From assembly GCA_900768425.1 (NCBI GenBank), contig CAAGCR010000039.1, positions 1 through 5,514 of the forward strand: a stretch of DNA of 5,514 bases, in the 5' to 3' direction. The stretch comes from Clostridia bacterium. Its GTDB lineage: Bacteria > Bacillota > Clostridia > Christensenellales > UBA1242. The notes under the pieces are model-generated. The model saw nothing but the letters and a program-made list of their open reading frames with translations. It had not been told where the DNA came from and made no database searches. How positions within the stretch are numbered: the first letter of the stretch is position 1; the number at the start of each line of letters is the position of its first letter. The translations under genes were made by a program, and so were the position numbers. Below, in pieces: positions 1 to 5,423 of this stretch.

Positions 1-114
1 TATTTATTTACTTTTGTTCTTTTATTATTTAGTTAATTAAATATTAAAATCAAGTAGAATTCATATATTTTTTATTTTTTTTGTGAGCAATTTGTTAAAC
101 ATTATTTATTTTTA

Positions 115-142
115 TTGCCAAATATTAAAGGTAAATTATAAC
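115..142 (+). promoter_or_regulatory. Candidate distal promoter of polA
   Basis: A -35-like TTGCCA (115-120, 5 of 6 to consensus) is followed after 16 bp by TATAAC (137-142, 5 of 6). Transcription would begin near 149 and give a polA leader of about 130 nt that carries the palindrome at 176-195. In AT-rich DNA such matches arise by chance, so this is inference from position and hexamer quality only. Confidence 0.35.
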
Positions 143-175
143 TAACATACCAATGCTATGTTTCTAGGTTAATAC

Positions 176-195
176 TAACATCAACGTTAATGTTA
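176..195. repeat. 20-nt near-palindrome upstream of polA
   Basis: The arms TAACAT and ATGTTA flank a central AACGTT. Nine of ten base pairs match; the only mismatch is C182 with A189. A smaller inverted repeat (AACATA at 144-149 with TATGTT at 157-162) and a direct repeat of ACTAACAT (141-148 and 174-181) lie just upstream. The site lies between the two candidate polA promoters, so it could be an operator or a leader hairpin. No regulator can be named. Confidence 0.4.
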
Positions 196-203
196 AAAAA
201 TAT

Positions 204-232
204 TTGCTTTTTAATTAAAAAATATTTAGAAT
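204..232 (+). promoter_or_regulatory. Candidate proximal promoter of polA
   Basis: TTGCTT (204-209) and TAGAAT (227-232) are separated by 17 bp. The -10 matches consensus at 5 of 6 positions; the -35 keeps only the TTG. Expected start is near 239, about 39 nt before the polA ATG, a normal leader length. The hexamers overlap two copies of a 13-nt AT-only direct repeat (193-205 and 215-227). Confidence 0.35.
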
Positions 233-277
233 GTAAATAAACTAATTGGGTTAAACTAATTTAATTAAAGGTGAATT

Positions 278-2776
278 ATGAAAAAGATATTTATAATAGA
301 TGGCAATAGTCTAGTAAACAGGGCATTCTATGCTTTGCCTTTGCTTGCTAATTCAGATGGCGTGTATTCTAACGCTGTCTTTGGCTTTGTTAATTGCTTG
401 GTAAAGTTGATTTCTGAGAATAATCCAGACTATTTGGTTGTAGCCTTTGACCATGCTCGTAAAACATTTAGAAATGAACTGTATGCCGAGTATAAAGGCA
501 CTCGTAAAGAAACGCCAATAGAACTAAGACCACAATTTGCCATTTTAAAAGATATGCTTACATCAATGGGTATAAAATGCATAGAGCAAGAAGGAATAGA
601 AGCCGATGACATTATAGGCACAATCACAAGGCTATCCGGCATAGAAAACTACATAATAACCGGTGATAGAGATTCTTTACAACTAATAAACGACACTACA
701 AAGGTGTGGTTAACTCAAAAGGGTATAACTGACATTAAAGAAGTCAATTTAAACAACATTCAAGAGCTTTATTCTTTAACACCGGAGCAAGTTATAGAAT
801 ACAAAGCTCTTGCTGGTGACTCATCGGACAATATACCAGGAATTCCGGGGATAGGTGAAAAAACAGCAATAAATCTTTTGTCAGAATTTAAAAATGTTGA
901 CAATCTATACAATAATTTAGACAAACTTAAAGGAAAACAACTAGAAAAAATTGAGCAAGGCAAAGAGTTGTGCTATCTGTCAAAAAAGTTGGCAACTATT
1001 AAAACAGATTGCAATATAGAATTTAACCTAATTAATTGCACCTACGATTTCCCATTTAACGCAAAAGTTAAGGAGCAGTTCGAGAGATTCAACTTCAAAA
1101 GTCTTTTAAACAGAAATATCTTTAAGCAAGACGAGATGGCGACTACTAGCCAAACGGAAGAAAAAGTATTAAATGAAGAGCAGTTTAAAGACATTATGAA
1201 AACTAATCTTAATACTTTTGCATTTAATTTCAATGAAGATTTTTATTTTTGCATAAATGGAAATCTTTATGTTGTGAAAAAACTAGAAATGGGTTTTTCA
1301 GATGACCATTTTTTCAGTGAACATATATTTAATATAATTGAGCCAGTATTAAAAAATAACAACATATTAAAAATAGTTGCAGATTTAAAAGCAATAATGC
1401 ACAAATTCAAAACTGCACAAATATTCAATGTGTATGACATTAGCCTAGCAAGTTACCTAATCAGTGGTGGAAACAAGCCGGAAATATTTAATGATTGCTC
1501 TAAATATGAAGACATATATAAAGAGCAAAAAGAAAGATTAAACAATGATGGTATGGTAGATTTGTATAACAACATAGAGCTTCCATTAGAGTATGTTTTA
1601 TATAATATGGAACAAGAAGGCTTTGCAATGGATAAACAAGCCCTAAACAGTCTAAAAAACAGTTATAAGGCGAAAATGGAAAGTTTGGAACAACAAATAA
1701 AAGCATATTCATTAAAATCGGACTTTAATCCAAAATCGCCAAAACAAATCGGTCAACTTTTATTTGAAGATTTAGCACTCCCAGACAAATTCAATAAAAA
1801 ACATTCAACAAACATTGAAGCATTAACAGGTCTTTACGATTTACATCCAGTTGTTCCACTAATAATAAGACATCGCAAAGTTACTAAATTATATTCAACA
1901 TATATTGAACCTTATATTCAAATGGTCAATAATAGCGACAAATCAATAATATATACAATTTTTAATCAAACACTAACATCAACGGGCAGACTTTCTTCAA
2001 GTGAGCCAAATCTTCAAAACATTCCAGTGAGAGATGAAGAAGGAAAGGCACTTAGAAAAATGTTTATATCCCGTTTTGATGGCGGAAAACTTATTTCTGC
2101 CGATTATAACCAAATAGAATTAAGACTACTTGCAAACTTTTCAAACGATGACAAACTAATTGGTGATTATAACAAAGGTACAGACATTCACCGCCTTACA
2201 GCATCGCAAATTTTTGGCATAGCACCAGAAAAGGTCACAGACAAAGAACGCAGAATGGCAAAAGCGGTGAACTTTGGAATAATCTATGGAATATCAGGCT
2301 ATGGACTAGCAAAAAATATTGATATGCCGGTAAAAGATGCAAAAATGTACATAGAATTATATTTTGAAAAATACCCAGGTGTAAAATCATACTTAGATGG
2401 TCTTGTAAACCATGCAAAAGAGCAAGGTTATGCAGTAACTTTGCATGGCAGACGCAGATATATTCCGGAATTAAAGAGCAATAATGGTCTACAACGCCAA
2501 TTAGGTGAGCGTATTGCAATGAATATGCCACTACAAGGCTCTGCAAGTGATATAATCAAAATTGCAATGATAAATGTATATAATCGCTTTAAAAAAGAGA
2601 ATATTAAAAGTAAGTTAATACTTCAAATTCACGATGAATTAATTGTTGATGTTTATCCAAACGAAGAACAAATTGTAAAAGATATTTTAACGCAAGAAAT
2701 GCAAAATGCCTATAAGTATAAAGTGCCACTTATAGTTGGTGTTGGTGAAGGCAAAACTTGGTATGATTGCAAGTAA
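278..2776 (+). CDS. polA: DNA polymerase I (5' nuclease active, proofreading domain degenerate)
   Basis: PolA fills gaps during excision repair and removes RNA primers from Okazaki fragments. The 832-residue protein has the same length as Taq polymerase. The 5' nuclease domain (about 1-290) shows D8, the D58-R61 region, E108/D110/D111, D130/D132 and D181/D184 followed by a helix-hairpin-helix (PGIPGIGEK). The central 3'-5' exonuclease fold (about 300-440) lacks its metal ligands: the usual DxE is N317-F-N319, and the exo II Asn/Asp are replaced by D369 and I373, so no proofreading is expected. The polymerase domain (about 440-832) is intact: TGRLSS near 569-574, motif A with D609, motif B R658/K662/F666/Y670, and motif C HDE with D786/E787. 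F666 in the O helix is the natural ddNTP-discriminating form. The start is supported by AAAGGTGA (267-274), 4-5 nt before the ATG, and by the family-typical N-terminus MKKIFIIDGNS. The C-terminus (TWYDCK) is also normal. The gene appears to be transcribed alone. Confidence 0.98.
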   Translation: MKKIFIIDGNSLVNRAFYALPLLANSDGVYSNAVFGFVNCLVKLISENNPDYLVVAFDHARKTFRNELYAEYKGTRKETPIELRPQFAILKDMLTSMGIKCIEQEGIEADDIIGTITRLSGIENYIITGDRDSLQLINDTTKVWLTQKGITDIKEVNLNNIQELYSLTPEQVIEYKALAGDSSDNIPGIPGIGEKTAINLLSEFKNVDNLYNNLDKLKGKQLEKIEQGKELCYLSKKLATIKTDCNIEFNLINCTYDFPFNAKVKEQFERFNFKSLLNRNIFKQDEMATTSQTEEKVLNEEQFKDIMKTNLNTFAFNFNEDFYFCINGNLYVVKKLEMGFSDDHFFSEHIFNIIEPVLKNNNILKIVADLKAIMHKFKTAQIFNVYDISLASYLISGGNKPEIFNDCSKYEDIYKEQKERLNNDGMVDLYNNIELPLEYVLYNMEQEGFAMDKQALNSLKNSYKAKMESLEQQIKAYSLKSDFNPKSPKQIGQLLFEDLALPDKFNKKHSTNIEALTGLYDLHPVVPLIIRHRKVTKLYSTYIEPYIQMVNNSDKSIIYTIFNQTLTSTGRLSSSEPNLQNIPVRDEEGKALRKMFISRFDGGKLISADYNQIELRLLANFSNDDKLIGDYNKGTDIHRLTASQIFGIAPEKVTDKERRMAKAVNFGIIYGISGYGLAKNIDMPVKDAKMYIELYFEKYPGVKSYLDGLVNHAKEQGYAVTLHGRRRYIPELKSNNGLQRQLGERIAMNMPLQGSASDIIKIAMINVYNRFKKENIKSKLILQIHDELIVDVYPNEEQIVKDILTQEMQNAYKYKVPLIVGVGEGKTWYDCK

Positions 2777-2862
2777 CACTGCGGAAGTAAAATTTTGCTT
2801 AACGCAAAATTTTTGAAATTGCTCTGCAATTTCGTTTAATAAATTAAACACTTCCTTGTGTT
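2775..2862. repeat. 88-nt cloverleaf-like inverted-repeat element after polA
   Basis: Three perfect hairpins stand side by side inside a closing stem. Hairpin 1 is 10 bp (2789-2798 with 2804-2813, loop TTAAC). Hairpin 2 is 8 bp (2815-2822 with 2826-2833, loop TCT). Hairpin 3 is 7 bp (2834-2840 with 2843-2849, although a real loop must open some of these pairs). The closing stem pairs GGAAGT (2783-2788) with ACTTCC (2850-2855). A further AACAC (2775-2779) pairs with GTGTT (2858-2862). Only one base (2814) is unpaired at the junction. The first bases overlap the polA stop codon. This may be a dispersed palindromic repeat or MITE-like element, a structured 3' end of the polA mRNA, or both. It lacks tRNA signatures. 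Confidence 0.7.
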
Positions 2863-2865
2863 TTT
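2846..2865 (+). terminator. Possible weak intrinsic terminator of polA
   Basis: AAACAC (2846-2851) can pair with GTGTTT (2858-2863) around a 6-nt loop, followed by T2864 and T2865. The helix is short and AT-rich, and it competes with hairpin 3 and the closing stem of the cloverleaf element, so the two folds are mutually exclusive. No other terminator is visible between polA and the next gene. Confidence 0.3.
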
Positions 2866-2887
2866 AGGTGACAAACCAACATTCGGT

Positions 2888-2893
2888 TATAAT
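2888..2893 (+). promoter_or_regulatory. Candidate -10 box of the M16 peptidase gene
   Basis: A perfect TATAAT lies 55 nt before the start codon, which would place the mRNA start near 2900 and leave a leader of about 49 nt. No good -35 is present at 16-18 bp; the nearest resemblance is GTGACA at 2868-2873 with a short 14-bp spacer. A 6-bp inverted repeat (AACATT at 2878-2883, AATGTT at 2897-2902) brackets the box. Confidence 0.35.
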
Positions 2894-2948
2894 TTTAATG
2901 TTTTAAAACAAAATAATAATAATTCTTTCTAACAAAACGGAGCATAAT

Positions 2949-4211
2949 ATGAAAATTAAACAATATAATAGCGGTTTAAGATTGGTTGTAAACAACAAAG
3001 ATGATTCAGAAATAATATCTTTTAGAATCTTTGTGAATGTTGCATCAAAAGATGAAACAAAAGAAGAATACGGCATTGCACACTTTTTGGAACATATGTT
3101 TTTTAAAAGCACAAAAGAACATTCATATCAAGAACTCGCAAATTATTTTGATGAACTCGGCACACAAAAAAATGCATATACAGGAACATATAACACTTGC
3201 TATTACTTTAAATGTTTAAAAAATGTGTACGAACAAAGTATGCAATTATTTTCAGAAATGTTCTTTAATTGTACATATAATAAAAACGAAATAGAAAATG
3301 AAAAACAAGTCATTTTAGAAGAATATAAAATGGGCAATGATGATGCTCAAAAAAAGTGCATATTAAACGCATATAACTCGCTTTTCTATGGCACTCCGCT
3401 TGAACACGATGTAATTGGCACTCCAAAACATATAAAAAGTTTTACAGCGGATATGCTTAAAAACTTTAAACAAAAACATTATTTGCCACATAAAATAGTT
3501 ATATCTGTATCGGGCAATGTGACAATAAAAGAAGTTGAAACATTGTTGAAAAAATATTTTGCTCAACTTTTTGAAGGATTATATAATGAAAGATATAAAA
3601 AAGCAGACTTTATAGAAGTTAATCCTAAAAACAAATTCATCTTGCAAAATAAGGATAATGAGCAGTCAATAGTGTACATTTTGACCGATTTAGGGCAAAA
3701 AACTAATAAACAAATGTATGCCTATGACCTTTTATTTGCAATATTAGGTTACGGAATGAGCAGTAAATTCTATAACATCATTCGTGGCGAAAAAGCACTT
3801 GTATATAATATTGATGCAGATACATCATCAGTAGGTAGCAATAATTTTGCCGAATTAATGTTTGCCACATCTAATGATAAAGTGTGTATAGCCTTAACTT
3901 CCGTACTTAACATTTTACAAGATTGTAAAAATGGTAATATAACAAACGAAGAACTTGAAAAGTCCAAAAATAAGTATATAGCGGGAATGATATACTCCAA
4001 CGAAACAAATGGCGGAATATCTTTGCGTAACGGCTCAGATTTAATAAACGATAATAAAATTGAAACCCAAAATCAAATAGTGCAAGACATAAGGGCAGTA
4101 ACATTAAAACAAGTAATTGCTTGTGCCAAAGAGTTTTACGACCAACAAAACTATGTAGTTTCCGCAATAGGTAAATGCAATAAAAAAGACTTGCAATGCT
4201 ATAAACATTAA
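2949..4211 (+). CDS. M16 family zinc metallopeptidase (insulinase/processing-peptidase type)
   Basis: The 420-residue product has the usual length of single-unit M16B peptidases, which act on short or unfolded peptides inside a clam-shell chamber formed by two such chains. The inverted zinc motif HxxEH is present as H45-F-L-E48-H49. The third zinc ligand is E125, 76 residues after H49 as expected, with the accessory E118 seven residues before it, as in pitrilysin. The C-terminal half carries the conserved Arg/Tyr pair (R279 in IIRGEKALVY, Y286) that contacts the substrate. No signal peptide or membrane segment is visible, so a cytosolic location is inferred. GGAG (2939-2942), 6 nt before the ATG, supports the start. 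Many Firmicutes encode an active and an inactive M16 subunit side by side; no partner is present here, which suggests a homodimer or a distant partner gene. Substrate is unknown. Confidence 0.92.
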   Translation: MKIKQYNSGLRLVVNNKDDSEIISFRIFVNVASKDETKEEYGIAHFLEHMFFKSTKEHSYQELANYFDELGTQKNAYTGTYNTCYYFKCLKNVYEQSMQLFSEMFFNCTYNKNEIENEKQVILEEYKMGNDDAQKKCILNAYNSLFYGTPLEHDVIGTPKHIKSFTADMLKNFKQKHYLPHKIVISVSGNVTIKEVETLLKKYFAQLFEGLYNERYKKADFIEVNPKNKFILQNKDNEQSIVYILTDLGQKTNKQMYAYDLLFAILGYGMSSKFYNIIRGEKALVYNIDADTSSVGSNNFAELMFATSNDKVCIALTSVLNILQDCKNGNITNEELEKSKNKYIAGMIYSNETNGGISLRNGSDLINDNKIETQNQIVQDIRAVTLKQVIACAKEFYDQQNYVVSAIGKCNKKDLQCYKH

Positions 4212-4242
4212 TTATAAAATTGAAAAATTTTTAATGAACATC

Positions 4243-4283
4243 AGTTTTTCTTGAATATACCTTCGGTGCATTCAGACAAAACT
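4243..4283. repeat. 41-nt imperfect hairpin after the M16 gene
   Basis: Reading inward, AGTTTT (4243-4248) pairs with AAAACT (4278-4283). A 2x2 internal loop follows. Then TGAAT (4252-4256) pairs with ATTCA (4270-4274), flanked by T-G wobbles and one A-C mismatch, and ACC (4259-4261) pairs with GGT (4265-4267) around a TTC loop. No T-run follows on the + strand, so it does not look like a terminator. It could be an mRNA 3'-end stabiliser or a member of a dispersed palindromic repeat family. Confidence 0.5.
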
Positions 4284-4306
4284 TCTTATAACATAAACTA
4301 AATTTT

Positions 4307-4345
4307 AAAAATAAACGGAAAAGTCAAACCTTTTCGTTTATTTTT
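4307..4345 (+). terminator. Intrinsic terminator of the M16 gene
   Basis: A stem of 16 bp pairs 4307-4323 with 4330-4345, with a single bulged G in the 5' arm (4317 or 4318) and the 6-nt loop TCAAAC. The T-rich 3' arm (TTTATTTTT, 4337-4345) serves as the U tract and the A-rich 5' arm mirrors it, so the structure could also work from the other side. It lies 96 nt after the peptidase stop codon and isolates engB transcriptionally. Confidence 0.8.
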
Positions 4346-4346
4346 A

Positions 4347-4376
4347 TTGCCATTTAAAACGACATAATGAGATAAT
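4347..4376 (+). promoter_or_regulatory. Weak alternative promoter upstream of engB
   Basis: TTGCCA (4347-4352) and GATAAT (4371-4376) are 18 bp apart, each 5 of 6 to consensus. The 16 nt ending in this TTGCCA are identical to those ending in the TTGCCA upstream of polA (105-120). A transcript from here would start near 4383 and still lack a Shine-Dalgarno sequence before engB, so the promoter at 4388-4417 is the better candidate. Confidence 0.2.
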
Positions 4377-4387
4377 AATTCAATAAT

Positions 4388-4417
4388 TTGACAAAGTTTG
4401 CTTCTCTTTGCTAAAAT
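4388..4417 (+). promoter_or_regulatory. Main engB promoter, predicted to give leaderless mRNA
   Basis: A perfect -35 TTGACA (4388-4393) is followed after 18 bp by TAAAAT (4412-4417), preceded by TG at the extended -10 position (4409-4410). The expected start, about 7 nt past the -10, falls at 4423-4425, on the engB ATG itself. A short inverted repeat (CAAAG at 4392-4396, CTTTG at 4406-4410) lies in the spacer and could be coincidental. Confidence 0.7.
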
Positions 4418-4423
4418 GCAAAT

Positions 4424-5020
4424 ATGATTATAAAAAGTGCAACATATTTAACCAGTGTGGTTAGTAAAGATAAAATATTAAATGATGGCGAAGATTTTGC
4501 TTTTGTTGGCAGAAGTAATGTTGGCAAGAGTAGTCTTATCAACTGTTTGGTAGGGCAAAAAAAGTTGTGTAAAACAAGTTCTCAACCGGGCAGAACCCGA
4601 ATGATTAACTATTTTACAATTAACAATAATTTTCGTTTTGTTGACTTGCCAGGCTATGGTTATGCTCAAGCAGACAAGGAACATAAACTTATTTGGGCAA
4701 ACATTATGGAAGATTATTTAACCAATACAAAGTGCCTAAAACGAGTGTTTATGTTGGTAGATTCTCGCATTACACCTACCGAATTAGATGTAAAAATGTT
4801 TAAATTTTTATTCTATTATCAAATACCAACAACCATACTAGCCACAAAATGCGACAAATTACCTAAAAGCAAAGTATCTGCCTATATTCAAAATATAGCA
4901 AAAAAACTAAATGTAGGAAAGGATAACATAATCCCATGCAGTAGCGAAACAGCCTACAATAAAGACAAAATTTTAACCATAATAGAGCAAGACCTAATAA
5001 AAATGAATAATGAAGATTGA
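4424..5020 (+). CDS. engB: Ribosome-biogenesis GTP-binding protein EngB (YsxC/YihA)
   Basis: EngB is a small TRAFAC-class GTPase, essential in many bacteria, that assists late maturation of the 50S ribosomal subunit in the cytosol. The 198-residue chain has the usual family length and all G motifs in order: G1 GRSNVGKS (29-36), G2 threonine T58 within QPGRTRMINYF, G3 DLPGYG (74-79), the family signature DSRITPTELD (113-122), G4 TKCD (141-144) and G5 SSE (173-175). The ATG is chosen because it gives the normal family N-terminus (about 28 residues before the P-loop). No Shine-Dalgarno sequence precedes it; the promoter at 4388-4417 instead predicts a leaderless message. Many bacteria carry this gene beside lon or clpX; neither is seen here. 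The last codons form part of a palindrome that continues past the stop. Confidence 0.97.
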   Translation: MIIKSATYLTSVVSKDKILNDGEDFAFVGRSNVGKSSLINCLVGQKKLCKTSSQPGRTRMINYFTINNNFRFVDLPGYGYAQADKEHKLIWANIMEDYLTNTKCLKRVFMLVDSRITPTELDVKMFKFLFYYQIPTTILATKCDKLPKSKVSAYIQNIAKKLNVGKDNIIPCSSETAYNKDKILTIIEQDLIKMNNED

Positions 5021-5054
5021 TGACTGATAAATTATCAGTCAACACTATTCATTT
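5001..5054. repeat. Large palindrome overlapping the engB stop codon
   Basis: The core is perfect: TGACTGATAA (5021-5030), a central A, and TTATCAGTCA (5032-5041), starting on the base after the TGA stop. An outer stem pairs 5001-5012 with 5043-5054 at 11 of 12 positions, separated from the core by 8 nt on the left and 1 nt on the right. The left outer arm lies within the last engB codons (MNNED). No T-run follows. It may act as an mRNA 3'-end hairpin or belong to a dispersed repeat family. Confidence 0.65.
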
Positions 5055-5084
5055 ATAAAAAAATATTAAAAATTTTTGCAAGGG

Positions 5085-5125
5085 TGCAGGGGAAAACTTT
5101 TAAAAAAGTTTTCCCTGCATTTTTT
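5085..5125 (+). terminator. Intrinsic terminator of engB
   Basis: TGCAGGGGAAAACTTT (5085-5100) pairs with AAAGTTTTCCCTGCA (5105-5119), with one bulged G in the run of four. The loop is TAAA and the stem is followed directly by six T (5120-5125). It is the most GC-rich stretch in the intergenic DNA, as expected of a strong rho-independent terminator, and lies 65 nt after the engB stop. Confidence 0.9.
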
Positions 5126-5217
5126 ATAAAATTTATCAATTTTCCAATAGTTTTTTAACTAAATTGCCAACAAATCAAAAAAAATTTTAAACAATTTTAA
5201 AAAATATTGAAAAACGT

Positions 5218-5245
5218 TTGACAATGCGGGGGGGGGATATATAAT
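5218..5245 (+). promoter_or_regulatory. Consensus promoter with a poly-G spacer (candidate phase-variable promoter P1)
   Basis: Both hexamers are perfect: TTGACA (5218-5223) and TATAAT (5240-5245). The 16-bp spacer contains nine consecutive G (5228-5236). A-rich tracts at about 5166-5215 could serve as an UP element. The start would be near 5252, giving a leader of roughly 170 nt before the ATG at 5424. Tract expansion by one G would give the optimal 17-bp spacer, and loss of one G a poor 15-bp spacer. In Neisseria meningitidis, poly-G between the hexamers of porA sets expression in this way. The promoter call is strong; phase variation is inferred. Confidence 0.8.
5228..5236 (+). repeat. G9 homopolymer (simple sequence repeat)
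   Basis: This run of nine G is the only long G or C homopolymer in the window and stands in very AT-rich DNA, so chance is an unlikely origin. Its length may vary between cells of the population and may be misread by sequencing, so the exact count of nine should be treated as provisional. Confidence 0.9.
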
Positions 5246-5343
5246 TGGTATAAAGAAAAAAATTACAAGATTTTTTCTGAAAACTGCTCAAAATACATAA
5301 AAGAGTAGTAAACAAAATTTATCATCAATGTTTGTTAAAAAAT

Positions 5344-5372
5344 TTGCAACATATCATTAATAATGATATATT
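5344..5372 (+). promoter_or_regulatory. Second promoter P2 of the partial downstream gene
   Basis: TTGCAA (5344-5349, 4 of 6) is followed after 17 bp by TATATT (5367-5372, 5 of 6) with TG at the extended -10 position (5364-5365). Transcription would begin near 5379, leaving a normal 45-nt leader. The spacer and the first half of the -10 coincide with a perfect palindrome at 5351-5369, so binding of a dimeric protein there would block this promoter. Confidence 0.45.
5351..5369. promoter_or_regulatory. Operator-like perfect palindrome within P2
   Basis: ATATCATTA (5351-5359) and TAATGATAT (5361-5369) are exact reverse complements around one central A. Its position between the -35 and -10 of P2 is typical of a repressor site; as RNA made from P1 it could instead fold into a hairpin. 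The binding protein is unknown. Confidence 0.45.
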
Positions 5373-5423
5373 ATATCTATAAATAAAACAAATATTGATA
5401 AAATAACAAAGGAGTGTAGAGTT

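Larger units (their letters stand above)
5252..5423 (+). other. Long 5' leader of the partial downstream gene
   Basis: If transcription starts at P1, the leader is about 170 nt and has no open reading frame of note. It contains a row of weak inverted repeats: 5254-5261 with 5272-5279 (8 bp, A/T-rich), ACTGCTC (5283-5289) with GAGTAGT (5303-5309, one G-U pair), AACAAA (5311-5316) with TTTGTT (5331-5336), and the 19-nt palindrome at 5351-5369. No known riboswitch class is recognised, and short stems are common by chance in such AT-rich DNA. Confidence 0.35.

Noticed and set aside
2235..2546. A 103-codon open frame on the - strand inside polA, and several shorter - strand frames inside polA, the M16 gene and engB
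   Set aside because: They lie opposite strongly conserved coding sequence, have no recognisable domains, and have compositions expected of shadow frames.
2775..2862. A tRNA gene, suggested by cloverleaf shape and length
   Set aside because: Arm and loop sizes are wrong (loops of 2-5 nt), there is no anticodon loop, no TTCRA-type T-loop, no conserved D-loop guanines and no CCA end.
3037..3219. A 60-codon + strand frame inside the M16 gene
   Set aside because: It overlaps the HxxEH-encoding region in another frame and resembles a frame-shifted copy of the peptidase sequence without features of its own.
278..5020. A single polA-M16-engB operon
   Set aside because: Gaps are 172 and 212 nt, a strong terminator lies before engB, and each gene has its own promoter candidate.
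5224..5307. A tiny ORF starting at the ATG at 5224 whose frame would shift with G-tract length
   Set aside because: The ATG lies between the -35 and -10 hexamers and would not be in the P1 transcript; it has no ribosome binding site and remains under 30 codons whichever frame is used.
5252..5423. A known riboswitch or T-box in the long leader
   Set aside because: No conserved motif of these classes is recognisable; the stems are short and mostly A-T.
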